Of a stretch of 64,000 nt of DNA, positions 36,724 to 45,372 are shown piece by piece; within the stretch, counting starts at the first letter, position 1; each line of letters begins with the position of its first letter. This stretch comes from Streptomyces griseocarneus. Lineage in GTDB: Bacteria > Actinomycetota > Actinomycetes > Streptomycetales > Streptomycetaceae. Both the position numbers and the translations under genes were made by a program. Under the pieces are notes generated by a model. It ran no database searches, was not told the DNA's origin, and saw nothing but the letters and a program-made list of their open reading frames with translations. The stretch spans positions 263,909-327,908 of the forward strand of contig NZ_BNBL01000007.1 in NCBI RefSeq assembly GCF_014655595.1, given 5' to 3'.

Positions 36724-37992
36724 GTGAGCACCTTCAAGGCCCCCCGGGGCACCTACGACCTGATCCCGCCGGTCTCGGCGGTCTACCTGGCCGTCCGCGA
36801 GGCCATCTCCGCGCCGCTCAAGCGGGCCGGCTACGGCTACGTCGAGACCCCCGGCTTCGAGCAGGTCGAGCTGTTCTCCCGCGGCGTCGGCGAGTCCACC
36901 GACATCGTGACCAAGGAGATGTACACCCTCACCCAGCGCAGCGAGGGCAGCGAGCGCCTCGCCCTGCGCCCCGAGGGCACCGCCTCCGTGCTGCGCGCCG
37001 CCCTGGAGGCCAACCTCCACAAGGCCGGCAACCTCCCCGTCAAGCTCTGGTACTCCGGCTCGTACTACCGCTACGAGCGCCCGCAGAAGGGCCGCTACCG
37101 CCACTTCTCGCAGGTCGGTGCCGAGGCCATCGGCGCCGAGGACCCGGTGCTGGACGCCGAGCTGATCATCCTGGCCGTCGACGCCTACAAGTCGCTGGGC
37201 CTGAAGAACTTCCGCCTGCTGCTGAACTCGCTGGGCGACAAGGAGTGCCGCCCCGCCTACCGGGCCGCCCTGCAGGACTTCCTGCGCGGCCTGGACCTGG
37301 ACGACGACACCCGCCGGCGCGTCGAGATCAACCCCCTGCGGGTCCTCGACGACAAGCGCGCGGACGTCCAGAAGCAGCTCGTCGGCGCCCCCATGCTCCG
37401 CGACCACCTGTGCGAGGGGTGCAAGGAGTACCACGAGCAGGTGCGCGAGCTGCTGACCGCCGCCGGTGTCGCCTTCGAGGACGACGAGAAGCTCGTGCGC
37501 GGCCTGGACTACTACACCCGCACCACCTTCGAGTTCGTCCACGACGGCCTCGGCTCGCAGTCCGCGGTCGGCGGCGGCGGCCGCTACGACGGCCTGTCCG
37601 AGATGATCGGCGGCCCCGCGCTGCCGTCCGTCGGCTGGGCGCTCGGCGTGGACCGCACGGTACTGGCGCTGGAGGCGGAGGGCGTCGAGCTCGAACTGCC
37701 CGCCGCCACCCAGGTCTTCGCCGTGCCGCTCGGCGACGAGGCCCGCCGCGTGCTGTTCGGCCTGGTGACCGAGCTGCGCCGGGCGGGCGTCGCGACGGAC
37801 TTCGCCTTCGGCGGAAAGGGCCTGAAGAACGCCATGAAGTCGGCCAACCGTTCCGGCGCGCGTTTCGCCCTCGTGGCGGGCGAGCGGGACCTGGCCGAGG
37901 GCGTGGTGCAGCTCAAGGACCTGGAGAGCGGCGAACAGAAGGCCGTTCCGCTCGACACCGTGGTGAGTGAAGTCCTTTCGGCCCAAGGCTGA
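36724..37992 (+). CDS. hisS: Histidine--tRNA ligase
   Basis: A 422-residue class II synthetase charging tRNA-His. Motif 1 region LIPPVSAVYLAVREAI, motif 2 SYYRYERPQKGRYRHFSQVG, the histidine-specific LVRGLDYYTRTTFEF and GGGGRYDGL motifs, motif 3 ALGVDRTVLAL, and the C-terminal anticodon-binding domain are all present. GTG at 36724 gives the family start STFKAPRGTYD; a GTG 15 bases upstream would add five residues. Confidence 0.96.
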   Translation: MSTFKAPRGTYDLIPPVSAVYLAVREAISAPLKRAGYGYVETPGFEQVELFSRGVGESTDIVTKEMYTLTQRSEGSERLALRPEGTASVLRAALEANLHKAGNLPVKLWYSGSYYRYERPQKGRYRHFSQVGAEAIGAEDPVLDAELIILAVDAYKSLGLKNFRLLLNSLGDKECRPAYRAALQDFLRGLDLDDDTRRRVEINPLRVLDDKRADVQKQLVGAPMLRDHLCEGCKEYHEQVRELLTAAGVAFEDDEKLVRGLDYYTRTTFEFVHDGLGSQSAVGGGGRYDGLSEMIGGPALPSVGWALGVDRTVLALEAEGVELELPAATQVFAVPLGDEARRVLFGLVTELRRAGVATDFAFGGKGLKNAMKSANRSGARFALVAGERDLAEGVVQLKDLESGEQKAVPLDTVVSEVLSAQG

Positions 37993-38051
37993 TTCACAGG
38001 CTACTGGTGCAGAATGGGCGACTACGGCCTAGTGATGGGATCGACAGCGCT

Positions 38052-38711
38052 ATGACGACTTCGGCACTCGAACGCGACACGGATGGCGTGGAGCGGGACG
38101 GGCCCGCCCGGGGTGCGGTGGGCGGCAGCCGTGCGTTCGCCTGGCTGCTGGTGATCACCGGTGCCGCGGGGCTGCTGGCCTCGTGGGTCATCACGATCGA
38201 CAAGTTCAAGATCCTCGAGGCCAAGGTCGACGGGAAGACGTTCACCCCCGGGTGCAGCCTCAACCCCATCGTCTCCTGCGGCAACATCATGGAGAGCGCC
38301 CAGGCCAAGGCCTTCGGGTTCCCCAACCCGATGCTGGGCCTGGTCGCCTACGGTGTGATCATCGCGGTCGGCATGGGCCTGCTCGCCGGTGCCCGCTACC
38401 GCCGCTGGTACTGGCTGGGCATGGAGGCCGGCTGCCTCTTCGGCGTCGGCTTCGTGACCTGGCTGCAGTACCAGTCGCTGTACGTGATCGGCTCGCTGTG
38501 CCTGTGGTGCTGCCTGGCCTGGGTCGCCACGATCGTCATGTTCTGGTACGTGACCGTGCAGAACCTCCGCCACGGCTTCATCCCCGCGCCCGAGGGTCTC
38601 AAGCGGGGCCTGCTGGAGTTCCACTGGGTGGTGCCGGTGCTGTGGATCGGCGTCATCGGCATGCTGATCCTCACCAAGTGGTGGTGGTTCTGGACCGGCG
38701 GCACGGCCTGA
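38052..38711 (+). CDS. Vitamin K epoxide reductase (VKOR) family membrane protein
   Basis: A 219-residue membrane protein of the VKOR family used for disulfide bond formation in the cell envelope, as in mycobacteria. Cysteines of the loop are in CSLNPIVSC (about 74-82) and the quinone-side CxxC is in CLWCC (about 155-159). Five hydrophobic segments are visible. It would reoxidise an exported DsbA-like partner and pass electrons to menaquinone. ATG at 38052; an earlier in-frame ATG at 38007 adds a non-conserved leader. A UUCG-loop terminator follows. Confidence 0.9.
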   Translation: MTTSALERDTDGVERDGPARGAVGGSRAFAWLLVITGAAGLLASWVITIDKFKILEAKVDGKTFTPGCSLNPIVSCGNIMESAQAKAFGFPNPMLGLVAYGVIIAVGMGLLAGARYRRWYWLGMEAGCLFGVGFVTWLQYQSLYVIGSLCLWCCLAWVATIVMFWYVTVQNLRHGFIPAPEGLKRGLLEFHWVVPVLWIGVIGMLILTKWWWFWTGGTA

Positions 38712-38739
38712 CCGCCCGCACCGCCTGCCCGGCTTGATC

Positions 38740-38771
38740 AACGCCGCCGGACCTTCGGGTCCGGCGGCGTT
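38740..38771 (+). terminator. UUCG tetraloop terminator after the VKOR-family gene
   Basis: AACGCCGCCGGACC (38740-38753) and GGTCCGGCGGCGTT (38758-38771) form a perfect 14-bp stem closed by TTCG, a very stable tetraloop. Confidence 0.88.
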
Positions 38772-38799
38772 GTCAGTGGAGTGGCATAGGGTTTCGAGC

Positions 38800-40176
38800 G
38801 TGGAGCCCGACCTGTTCACCGCGGCCGCAGAGGACCGCCAGGAGAAGGACCCGGCGGCCAGTCCGCTGGCCGTCCGCATGCGCCCCCGCACCCTCGACGA
38901 GGTGGTGGGGCAGGCGCATCTGCTCAAGTTGGGCAGCCCGCTGCGCCGCCTGGTGGGGGAGGGAAGCGGCGGCCCCGCCGGGCCCTCCTCGGTGATCCTG
39001 TGGGGCCCGCCCGGCATCGGCAAGACCACGCTGGCCTACGTGGTCAGCCAGGCCACCAACAAGCGCTTCGTGGAGCTGTCCGCCATCACCGCCGGGGTCA
39101 AGGAGGTGCGGGCCGTCATCGACGGCGCCCGCCGCGCCTCCGGTGGATACGGAAAGGAGACCGTCCTCTTCCTGGACGAGATCCACCGCTTCAGCAAGGC
39201 CCAGCAGGACTCCCTGCTGCCCGCCGTGGAGAACCGCTGGGTCACCCTGGTCGCGGCCACCACCGAGAACCCCTACTTCTCGATCATCTCGCCGCTGCTC
39301 TCGCGGTCCCTGCTGCTGACCCTGCAGGCCCTGACCGACGACGACCTGCGCGGCCTGATCCACCGCGCCCTCACCGACGAGCGCGGCCTCGGCGGCGCGG
39401 TGACCCTCCACGAGGACGCCGAGGCGCACCTGCTGCGCATCGCGGGAGGCGACGCGCGGCGCGCGCTGACGGCGCTGGAGGCGGGGGCGGGCTCCGCCAT
39501 CGCCAAGGGCGAGGCCGAGATCACCCTGGAGACGCTGGAGGGCGCGGTCGACCGGGCGGCGGTGAAGTACGACCGCGACGGCGACCAGCACTACGACGTC
39601 GCCAGCGCGCTCATCAAGTCCATCCGCGGCTCGGACGTGGACGCGACGCTGCACTACCTGGCCCGGATGATCGAGGCGGGGGAGGACCCGCGCTTCATCG
39701 CCCGCCGGCTGATGATCTCGGCGAGCGAGGACATCGGGCTGGCGGATCCCACGGCCCTGCAGACGGCGGTGGCCGGGGCGCAGGCGGTGGCGCTGATCGG
39801 CTTCCCGGAGGCCCGGATCACGCTGAGCCAGGTGGCCGTGGCGCTCGCCCTGGCGCCGAAGTCGAACGCCGCCTACCTGGCCATCGACGCGGCGCTGGCG
39901 GACGTGCGCGCGGGCCTGGCCGGGCCCGTCCCCGCCCACCTGCGCGACAGCCACTACAAGGGCGCCCAGAAGCTGGGCCACGGCCAGGGCTACGTCTATC
40001 CCCACGACGTCCCCGGCGGCATCGCCGCGCAGCAGTACGCCCCGGACTCCGTCCACGGCAAGCGGTACTACGAACCGACCCGCTACGGCGCCGAGGCGCG
40101 CTACGCGGACGTGGTGGAGCGGGTGCGGGAGAGGCTGCGCGGCGAGCAGCCGGGCAAGGACACCGCGGGCGGCTAG
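38800..40176 (+). CDS. rarA: Replication-associated recombination protein A (RarA/MgsA)
   Basis: A 458-residue AAA+ ATPase of the clamp-loader-like RarA family that acts at stalled forks. Walker A is GPPGIGKTT, Walker B FLDEIHRF, sensor AATTENPYFS, and the C-terminal tetramerisation region ends in PDSVHGKRYYEPTRYG, diagnostic of RarA. GTG at 38800 reads EPDLFTAAAED; TAGGGT seven bases upstream resembles a -10 box, so it may be leaderless. It overlaps the convergent HugZ-like gene by a shared CTAG at the stops. Confidence 0.93.
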   Translation: MEPDLFTAAAEDRQEKDPAASPLAVRMRPRTLDEVVGQAHLLKLGSPLRRLVGEGSGGPAGPSSVILWGPPGIGKTTLAYVVSQATNKRFVELSAITAGVKEVRAVIDGARRASGGYGKETVLFLDEIHRFSKAQQDSLLPAVENRWVTLVAATTENPYFSIISPLLSRSLLLTLQALTDDDLRGLIHRALTDERGLGGAVTLHEDAEAHLLRIAGGDARRALTALEAGAGSAIAKGEAEITLETLEGAVDRAAVKYDRDGDQHYDVASALIKSIRGSDVDATLHYLARMIEAGEDPRFIARRLMISASEDIGLADPTALQTAVAGAQAVALIGFPEARITLSQVAVALALAPKSNAAYLAIDAALADVRAGLAGPVPAHLRDSHYKGAQKLGHGQGYVYPHDVPGGIAAQQYAPDSVHGKRYYEPTRYGAEARYADVVERVRERLRGEQPGKDTAGG

Positions 40177-41027
40177 TCCGCCGCCTCGAAGAGCCGGTGC
40201 ATCTCCGCGCGCAGGCCCACGATGTCCCGTACCGGGCGGGGGAACTCGAACCGGGCGTCGAAGGAGCGGTCCGCGGCCGTGCCGCCGCCCAGGCGCCGGG
40301 TGAAGCGCACGCGCAGGCCGAAGCGGTCGAGCGCCAGCGGCACCGCCCGCTCGAAGGCCTCCGGGCCCTCCTCGCGGCCGCCCAGCAGCGAGGCGAGGCC
40401 GCGCACCTGGTCGCCGTGGCCGGAATGCAGGTGCTGCAGCAGCTCCGCCTCGTGGGCGACGAGGGGGTCGGCGGCGGCCCGGGCGAACTCCTCCGGCTCC
40501 ACGTCCTCCGCGCCCCACAGGTCGTCGACGCCCACCTCGCCCAGCTCCAGGCGCAGCAGCATCCGTCCCGGTTCGGCGATCCCGGGGACGCAGGTGAGCC
40601 AGCCCGACAGCCGGGCGCGGCCACGGATGCGGTGGGGGACGGAGACGGGCGCCACATCGGTGAGCTCGAGCACCGCCGCCAGCTCGTCGTCCTGGGCGTG
40701 GGTGGCGGCCCGTACGGCCGGGGAATCGGCGGGCATGACGAGGAAGACCTCCCCGTCCGGGCCGACCGTGCGCACCTCGGGGATGAGATGGTCGGGGAAG
40801 GCGGTGGGAGCCCCCGGAATCAGCAGTACGGCGGAGCATGTACTCTGTACGAGAGTTCGTGTGCGCTCGGCTGCTGACGGCATCCGTGCGATTTCAAGTC
40901 CGCTGGGACGCGGCTGACCACGATCTGATCGGACCTCCGTCACGTCGACGCCCTCGAGAGCGTCGGATCCCTTTCGGGATCCTTTCGTGCTGTCCGTGAT
41001 GTGACTGGTGTTCCCCGGGCGAGACAT
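40173..41027 (-). CDS. HugZ-like / DUF2470 domain protein, predicted iron-regulated
   Basis: A 284-residue protein. The central part (about 65-170) resembles the split-barrel flavin-reductase fold of the HugZ/pyridoxamine oxidase family (AVLELTDVAPVSVPHRIRGRARLSGWL). The C-terminal part matches DUF2470 (HLHSGHGDQVRGLASLL, LDRFGLRVRF, then FPRPVRDIVGLRAEMHRL). HugZ-type proteins bind or degrade haem. The ATG at 41027 has AAGGAG six bases upstream. The first 48 codons use many A/T third positions, however, and an inner ATG at 40883 (MPSAAERTRTL) may be the true start. An iron-box-like palindrome lies 14 bases upstream of 41027. Confidence 0.75.
   Translation of the reverse strand: MSRPGNTSHITDSTKGSRKGSDALEGVDVTEVRSDRGQPRPSGLEIARMPSAAERTRTLVQSTCSAVLLIPGAPTAFPDHLIPEVRTVGPDGEVFLVMPADSPAVRAATHAQDDELAAVLELTDVAPVSVPHRIRGRARLSGWLTCVPGIAEPGRMLLRLELGEVGVDDLWGAEDVEPEEFARAAADPLVAHEAELLQHLHSGHGDQVRGLASLLGGREEGPEAFERAVPLALDRFGLRVRFTRRLGGGTAADRSFDARFEFPRPVRDIVGLRAEMHRLFEAAD
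40965..40982. other. Perfect tetraloop hairpin upstream of rpsD
   Basis: GGATCCC (40965-40971) and GGGATCC (40976-40982) enclose TTTC on the plus strand (GAAA, a GNRA-type loop, on the minus strand), followed by TTTCGT. Just before it, GACGCCCTCGAGAGCGTC (40948-40965) is a second imperfect palindrome. They may belong to a leader of either flanking gene. Confidence 0.5.
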
Positions 41028-41041
41028 GCGATCTCCTTGAG

Positions 41042-41060
41042 TAAGGTAAGCCTAACCTAA
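41042..41060. promoter_or_regulatory. Iron-box-like operator (DmdR/IdeR type)
   Basis: The minus-strand 19-mer TTAGGTTAGGCTTACCTTA matches the palindromic iron-box consensus TTAGGTTAGGCTAACCTAA at 17 of 19 positions. It lies 14 bases before the HugZ-like ATG and 23 bases before the rpsD GTG. Iron-loaded DmdR1 would be expected to repress from here. Confidence 0.72.
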
Positions 41061-41083
41061 CTTACAACGGAGGTCTGGAGAAC

Positions 41084-41698
41084 GTGCCTAACCAGTCGCG
41101 TCCCAAGGTCAAGAAGTCCCGTGCGCTCGGCATCGCGCTGACGCCGAAGGCCGTCAAGTACTTCGAGGCCCGCCCCTACCCGCCGGGCGAGCACGGCCGT
41201 GGCCGCAAGCAGAACTCGGACTACAAGGTCCGTCTGCTCGAGAAGCAGCGTCTGCGCGCCCAGTACGACATCAGCGAGCGCCAGATGGCCCGCGCCTACG
41301 ACCGCGCCAAGAAGGCCGAGGGCAAGACGGGCGAGGCGCTGGTCGTCGAGCTCGAGCGTCGCCTCGACGCCCTGGTCCTGCGTTCGGGCATCGCCCGCAC
41401 CATCTACCAGGCCCGCCAGATGGTCGTCCACGGCCACATCGAGGTCAACGGTGGCAAGGTCGACAAGCCGTCCTTCCGCGTTCGCCCGAACGACGTCGTG
41501 ATGGTCCGCGAGCGCAGCCGCGCCAAGGCCCTCTTCGAGACGGCCCGCGCCGGTGGCTTCGCCGCCGAGGGCGAGACCCCGCGCTACCTCCAGGTCAACC
41601 TGGGTGCGCTGGCCTTCCGCCTGGACCGCGAGCCGAACCGCAAGGAGATCCCGGTCATCTGCGACGAGCAGCTGGTCGTCGAGTACTACGCCCGCTAA
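41084..41698 (+). CDS. rpsD: 30S ribosomal protein S4
   Basis: A 204-residue S4 that starts assembly of the 30S body by binding 16S rRNA. It has PNQSRPKVKKSRALGIALTPKAVKYFEARPYPPGEHG, then the S4 RNA-binding domain (RLDALVLRSGIARTIYQARQMVVHGHIEVNG). The zinc-binding cysteine cluster of the C+ form is absent, so it is a zinc-independent form. It stands alone instead of in the alpha operon, as is usual in Streptomyces. GTG start with GGAGG upstream. Confidence 0.97.
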   Translation: MPNQSRPKVKKSRALGIALTPKAVKYFEARPYPPGEHGRGRKQNSDYKVRLLEKQRLRAQYDISERQMARAYDRAKKAEGKTGEALVVELERRLDALVLRSGIARTIYQARQMVVHGHIEVNGGKVDKPSFRVRPNDVVMVRERSRAKALFETARAGGFAAEGETPRYLQVNLGALAFRLDREPNRKEIPVICDEQLVVEYYAR

Positions 41699-41754
41699 GC
41701 CGGACGTCGCACTCTCCTGCGCACAGCCCGCCGTCTCGCCTGCCCCCGTGGCCG

Positions 41755-41778
41755 GCGAGCCGGCGGGCTCGCGCGTTT
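41755..41778 (+). terminator. Possible terminator after rpsD
   Basis: GCGAGCC (41755-41761) and GGCTCGC (41766-41772) pair around a four-base loop, followed by GCGTTT. A short stem, so only tentative. Confidence 0.4.
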
Positions 41779-41916
41779 CCGGGCCCGCGCGTCCGTACAT
41801 CCGTGCCGTGCATCCGGGCCCGTACGGACCGGTAATGCGGTACGGGCGGACAGGCCCGGCGCGATAAGGTCGATACCCGACGTTCAAGCGAAACTACAGC
41901 TAGGGAGCGGTGCAGC

Positions 41917-42360
41917 GTGTCCGGTGGAGAGGTGGCCGGGATCCTCGTGGCCGTCTTCTGGGCGATCCTGGTGTCCTTCATCGCCCTGGTGCTGGTACGG
42001 CTCGCGCAGACCCTGAAGGCGGCCACCAAGCTGGTCGCCGAGGTCTCCGAGCAGGCCGTGCCGCTGCTGGCCGACGCCTCCGCGACCGTCCGCTCCGCGA
42101 ACACCCAGCTCGCCCGCGTCGACTCGATCACCGCCGACGTCCAGGAAGTCACGGCGAACGCCTCCGCGCTCTCCTCGACCGTCTCCTCCGCCTTCGGCGG
42201 GCCCCTCGTCAAGGTCGCCGCGTTCGGCTACGGCGTGCGGCGCGCGCTGGGCCGCAAGGCGGAGCCGGTGCGCGAGAGCACCGTCTTCACGGGCCGGACC
42301 GTCGGCAAGGACCTGCCGTCCGCCCGGCTCGGCGGCCGCCGCATCCGTGGGAAGGGCTGA
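41917..42360 (+). CDS. DUF948 membrane protein
   Basis: A 147-residue single-pass protein. The N-terminal membrane segment (about 7-30, ILVAVFWAILVSFIALVLVRL) is followed by a helical region (AATKLVAEVSEQAVPLLADASATVRSANTQLARVD) typical of DUF948. A basic C terminus (RLGGRRIRGKG) follows. Function unknown. It opens a tight cluster DUF948-DUF6167-like-alaS-ruvX-mltG-aroE that is conserved in actinobacteria. Confidence 0.83.
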   Translation: MSGGEVAGILVAVFWAILVSFIALVLVRLAQTLKAATKLVAEVSEQAVPLLADASATVRSANTQLARVDSITADVQEVTANASALSSTVSSAFGGPLVKVAAFGYGVRRALGRKAEPVRESTVFTGRTVGKDLPSARLGGRRIRGKG

Positions 42361-42368
42361 CCCCAGAA

Positions 42369-42698
42369 ATGTTCCGCCGCACGTTCTGGTTCACCACCGG
42401 TGTAGCAGCCGGTGTCTGGGCCACCACCAAGGTCAACCGGAAGCTCGCCAAGCTCACCCCGGAGAGCCTGGCCCTGCAGGCGGCCGACCGCGCGGTCATC
42501 GCCGGCCGCAAGGTCAAGCTCTTCGCGCTGGACGTCCGCGACGGCATGGCGCACCGGGAAGAGGCGCTCAAGGACGCGCTCGGCCTCAGTGCCGCGCCGC
42601 CCGGGCCCGAGCCCCGCGCCCTGCCCGAGCAGCGCCGCCTGGTCGCTCTCGAACAGCACCACACCCACCACCCGTTCACCCGGAAAGAGGACCACTGA
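42369..42698 (+). CDS. Small hypothetical membrane-associated protein (DUF6167-like)
   Basis: A 109-residue protein beginning MFRRTFWFTTGVAAGVWATTKVNRKLAKLTP, with a short hydrophobic segment at about 5-20, then a helix with basic and acidic residues (RKVKLFALDVRDGMAHREEALKDAL) and a histidine-rich end (LEQHHTHHPFTRKEDH). It begins eight bases after the DUF948 stop and its stop overlaps the alaS start by one base (TGATG), so it is in the alaS operon. Function unknown. Confidence 0.78.
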   Translation: MFRRTFWFTTGVAAGVWATTKVNRKLAKLTPESLALQAADRAVIAGRKVKLFALDVRDGMAHREEALKDALGLSAAPPGPEPRALPEQRRLVALEQHHTHHPFTRKEDH

Positions 42699-45367
42699 TG
42701 GAGTCGGCTGAAATCCGCAGGCGCTGGCTGCGCTTCTTCGAGGAGCGTGGGCACACCGTCGTGCCGTCGGCGTCGCTCATCGCGGACGACCCGACGCTGC
42801 TGCTGGTCCCCGCGGGCATGGTCCCCTTCAAGCCCTACTTCCTCGGCGAGGTCAAGCCGCCCTTCCCGCGCGCCACCAGCGTGCAGAAGTGCGTCCGCAC
42901 CCCGGACATCGAGGAGGTCGGCAAGACCACCCGCCACGGCACGTTCTTCCAGATGTGCGGCAACTTCTCCTTCGGCGACTACTTCAAGGAAGGCGCCATC
43001 AAGTACGCCTGGGAGTTGCTGACGACTCCCGTGGCGGACGGCGGCTACGGCCTGGAGCCGGAGAAGCTCTGGATCACCGTCTACCTCGACGACGACGAGG
43101 CCGAGCGCATCTGGCGCGACGTGATCGGCGTGCCCGCCCAGCGCATCCAGCGCCTGGGCAAGAAGGAGAACTACTGGTCCATGGGCGTCCCCGGCCCCTG
43201 CGGACCGTGCTCCGAGATCAACTACGACCGCGGCCCCGAGTTCGGCATCGAGGGCGGCCCGGCCGTCAACGACGAGCGCTACGTGGAGATCTGGAACCTG
43301 GTCTTCATGCAGTACGAGCGCGGCGCCGGCGAGGGCAAGGAAGACTTCCCGATCCTCGGCGACCTGCCCAGCCAGAACATCGACACCGGTCTCGGCCTCG
43401 AGCGCCTGGCGATGATCCTGCAGGGCGTGCAGAACATGTACGAGACCGACACCCTGCGCGTCGTGATCGACAAGGCCACCGAGCTGACCGGCGTCCGCTA
43501 CGGCGCCGCCCAGAACAGCGACGTCGCGCTGCGCGTGGTCGCCGACCACATGCGCACGTCCACCATGCTCATCGGCGACGGCGTCACCCCCGGCAACGAG
43601 GGCCGCGGCTACGTCCTGCGCCGCATCATGCGCCGTGCCATCCGCAACATGCGCCTGCTGGGCGCCACCGGCCCGGTCGTCGCCGAGCTGCTCGACGTCG
43701 TCATCCGCACGATGGGTCAGCAGTACCCCGAGCTGCTGACGGACCGTCAGCGCATCGAGACCGTGGCCCTCGCCGAGGAGGCCGCCTTCCTCAAGGCCCT
43801 CAAGGGCGGCACCAACATCCTCGACACCGCCGTCACCGAGACCAAGGCCGCCGGCGGCACGGTCCTCGCCGGCGACAAGGCGTTCCTGCTCCACGACACC
43901 TGGGGCTTCCCCATCGACCTCACCCTCGAGATGGCCGCCGAGCAGGGGCTGTCCGTGGACGAGGACGGCTTCCGCCGTCTGATGAAGGAGCAGCGCGAGC
44001 GCGCCAAGGCCGACGCCAAGGCCAAGAAGACCGGCCACGCCGACCTGTCCGCCTACCGCGAGGTCGCCGACACCTCCGGCGCCACCGACTTCACCGGCTA
44101 CACCCTCACCGAGGGCGAGTCGACGGTCGTCGGCCTGCTCGTCGACGGCGTGCCGTCGCCGGCCGCCTCCGAGGGCGACGAGGTCGAGGTCGTCCTCGAC
44201 CGCACCCCGTTCTACGCCGAGGGCGGCGGCCAGCTCGCCGACCAGGGCCGGATCAAGCTCGACACCGGTGCCGTCATCGAGGTCCGCGACGTGCAGAAGC
44301 CGGTCCCCGGCGTGCACGTCCACAAGGGCGTCGTGCAGGTCGGCGAGGTGACCGTGGGCGCCTCCGCCTTCGCCACGATCGACGTCCGGCGCCGCCGGGC
44401 CATCGCCCGCGCCCACAGCGCCACCCACCTCACCCACCAGGCGCTGCGCGACGCCCTGGGCCCGACGGCCGCCCAGGCCGGCTCGGAGAACTCGCCCGGC
44501 CGCTTCCGCTTCGACTTCGGCTCGCCGGCCGCCGTGCCGGGCTCGGTCCTCACCGACGTCGAGCAGCGGATCAACGAGGTCCTCTCCCACGAGCTCGAGG
44601 TCCAGGCCGAGGTCATGAGCCTGGAGGAGGCCAAGAAGGCCGGCGCCATCGCCGAGTTCGGCGAGAAGTACGGCGAGCGCGTGCGCGTCGTGACCATCGG
44701 CGACTTCTCCAAGGAGCTGTGCGGCGGCACGCACGTCGCCAACACCGCCCAGCTGGGTCTGGTGAAGCTGCTCGGCGAGTCCTCGATCGGCTCCGGCGTG
44801 CGCCGCGTCGAGGCCCTCGTCGGCGCCGACGCCTACAACTTCCTGGCCAAGGAGCACACGGTCGTCGCCCAGCTCACCGAGCTGGTCAAGGGCCGTCCGG
44901 AGGAGCTCCCGGAGAAGATCTCCGGGATGCTCGCCAAGCTCAAGGACGCCGAGAAGGAGATCGAGCGCTACCGCGCCGAGAAGGTGCTGCAGGCCGCGGC
45001 CGGCCTCGCCGAGGGCGCCAGGGACGTCCACGGCATCGCCCTGGCCATCGGCCGGGTGCCGGACGGCACCGGCGCCGACGACCTGCGCAAGCTCGTCCTG
45101 GACGTCCGCGGGCGCATCCAGGGCGGCCGTGCCGCCGTGGTCGCCCTGTTCACCGTGGTGAACGGCCGTCCGCTGACCGTCATCGCCACCAACGAGGCCG
45201 CCCGTGAGCGCGGGCTCAAGGCCGGTGACCTGGTCCGCACCGCCGCCAAGACCCTCGGCGGCGGTGGCGGCGGCAAGCCGGACGTCGCCCAGGGCGGCGG
45301 GCAGAACGCCGATGCCCTCGACGAGGCCATGGCCGCCGTCGAGCGCCTCGTGGCCGAGGCGGCCTGA
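42698..45367 (+). CDS. alaS: Alanine--tRNA ligase
   Basis: An 889-residue class II synthetase. Catalytic core: FFEERGHTVVPSASLI, the TSVQKCVRTPDIEEVG and GNFSFGDYFKE motifs. The editing domain has HSATHLTHQALR and CGGTHV, the zinc-binding site that removes mischarged serine or glycine. The C-terminal C-Ala domain ends with a glycine run (GGGGGGKPDVAQGGG). Full length. ATG overlaps the upstream stop by one base. Confidence 0.97.
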   Translation: MESAEIRRRWLRFFEERGHTVVPSASLIADDPTLLLVPAGMVPFKPYFLGEVKPPFPRATSVQKCVRTPDIEEVGKTTRHGTFFQMCGNFSFGDYFKEGAIKYAWELLTTPVADGGYGLEPEKLWITVYLDDDEAERIWRDVIGVPAQRIQRLGKKENYWSMGVPGPCGPCSEINYDRGPEFGIEGGPAVNDERYVEIWNLVFMQYERGAGEGKEDFPILGDLPSQNIDTGLGLERLAMILQGVQNMYETDTLRVVIDKATELTGVRYGAAQNSDVALRVVADHMRTSTMLIGDGVTPGNEGRGYVLRRIMRRAIRNMRLLGATGPVVAELLDVVIRTMGQQYPELLTDRQRIETVALAEEAAFLKALKGGTNILDTAVTETKAAGGTVLAGDKAFLLHDTWGFPIDLTLEMAAEQGLSVDEDGFRRLMKEQRERAKADAKAKKTGHADLSAYREVADTSGATDFTGYTLTEGESTVVGLLVDGVPSPAASEGDEVEVVLDRTPFYAEGGGQLADQGRIKLDTGAVIEVRDVQKPVPGVHVHKGVVQVGEVTVGASAFATIDVRRRRAIARAHSATHLTHQALRDALGPTAAQAGSENSPGRFRFDFGSPAAVPGSVLTDVEQRINEVLSHELEVQAEVMSLEEAKKAGAIAEFGEKYGERVRVVTIGDFSKELCGGTHVANTAQLGLVKLLGESSIGSGVRRVEALVGADAYNFLAKEHTVVAQLTELVKGRPEELPEKISGMLAKLKDAEKEIERYRAEKVLQAAAGLAEGARDVHGIALAIGRVPDGTGADDLRKLVLDVRGRIQGGRAAVVALFTVVNGRPLTVIATNEAARERGLKAGDLVRTAAKTLGGGGGGKPDVAQGGGQNADALDEAMAAVERLVAEAA

Positions 45368-45372
45368 GCACC

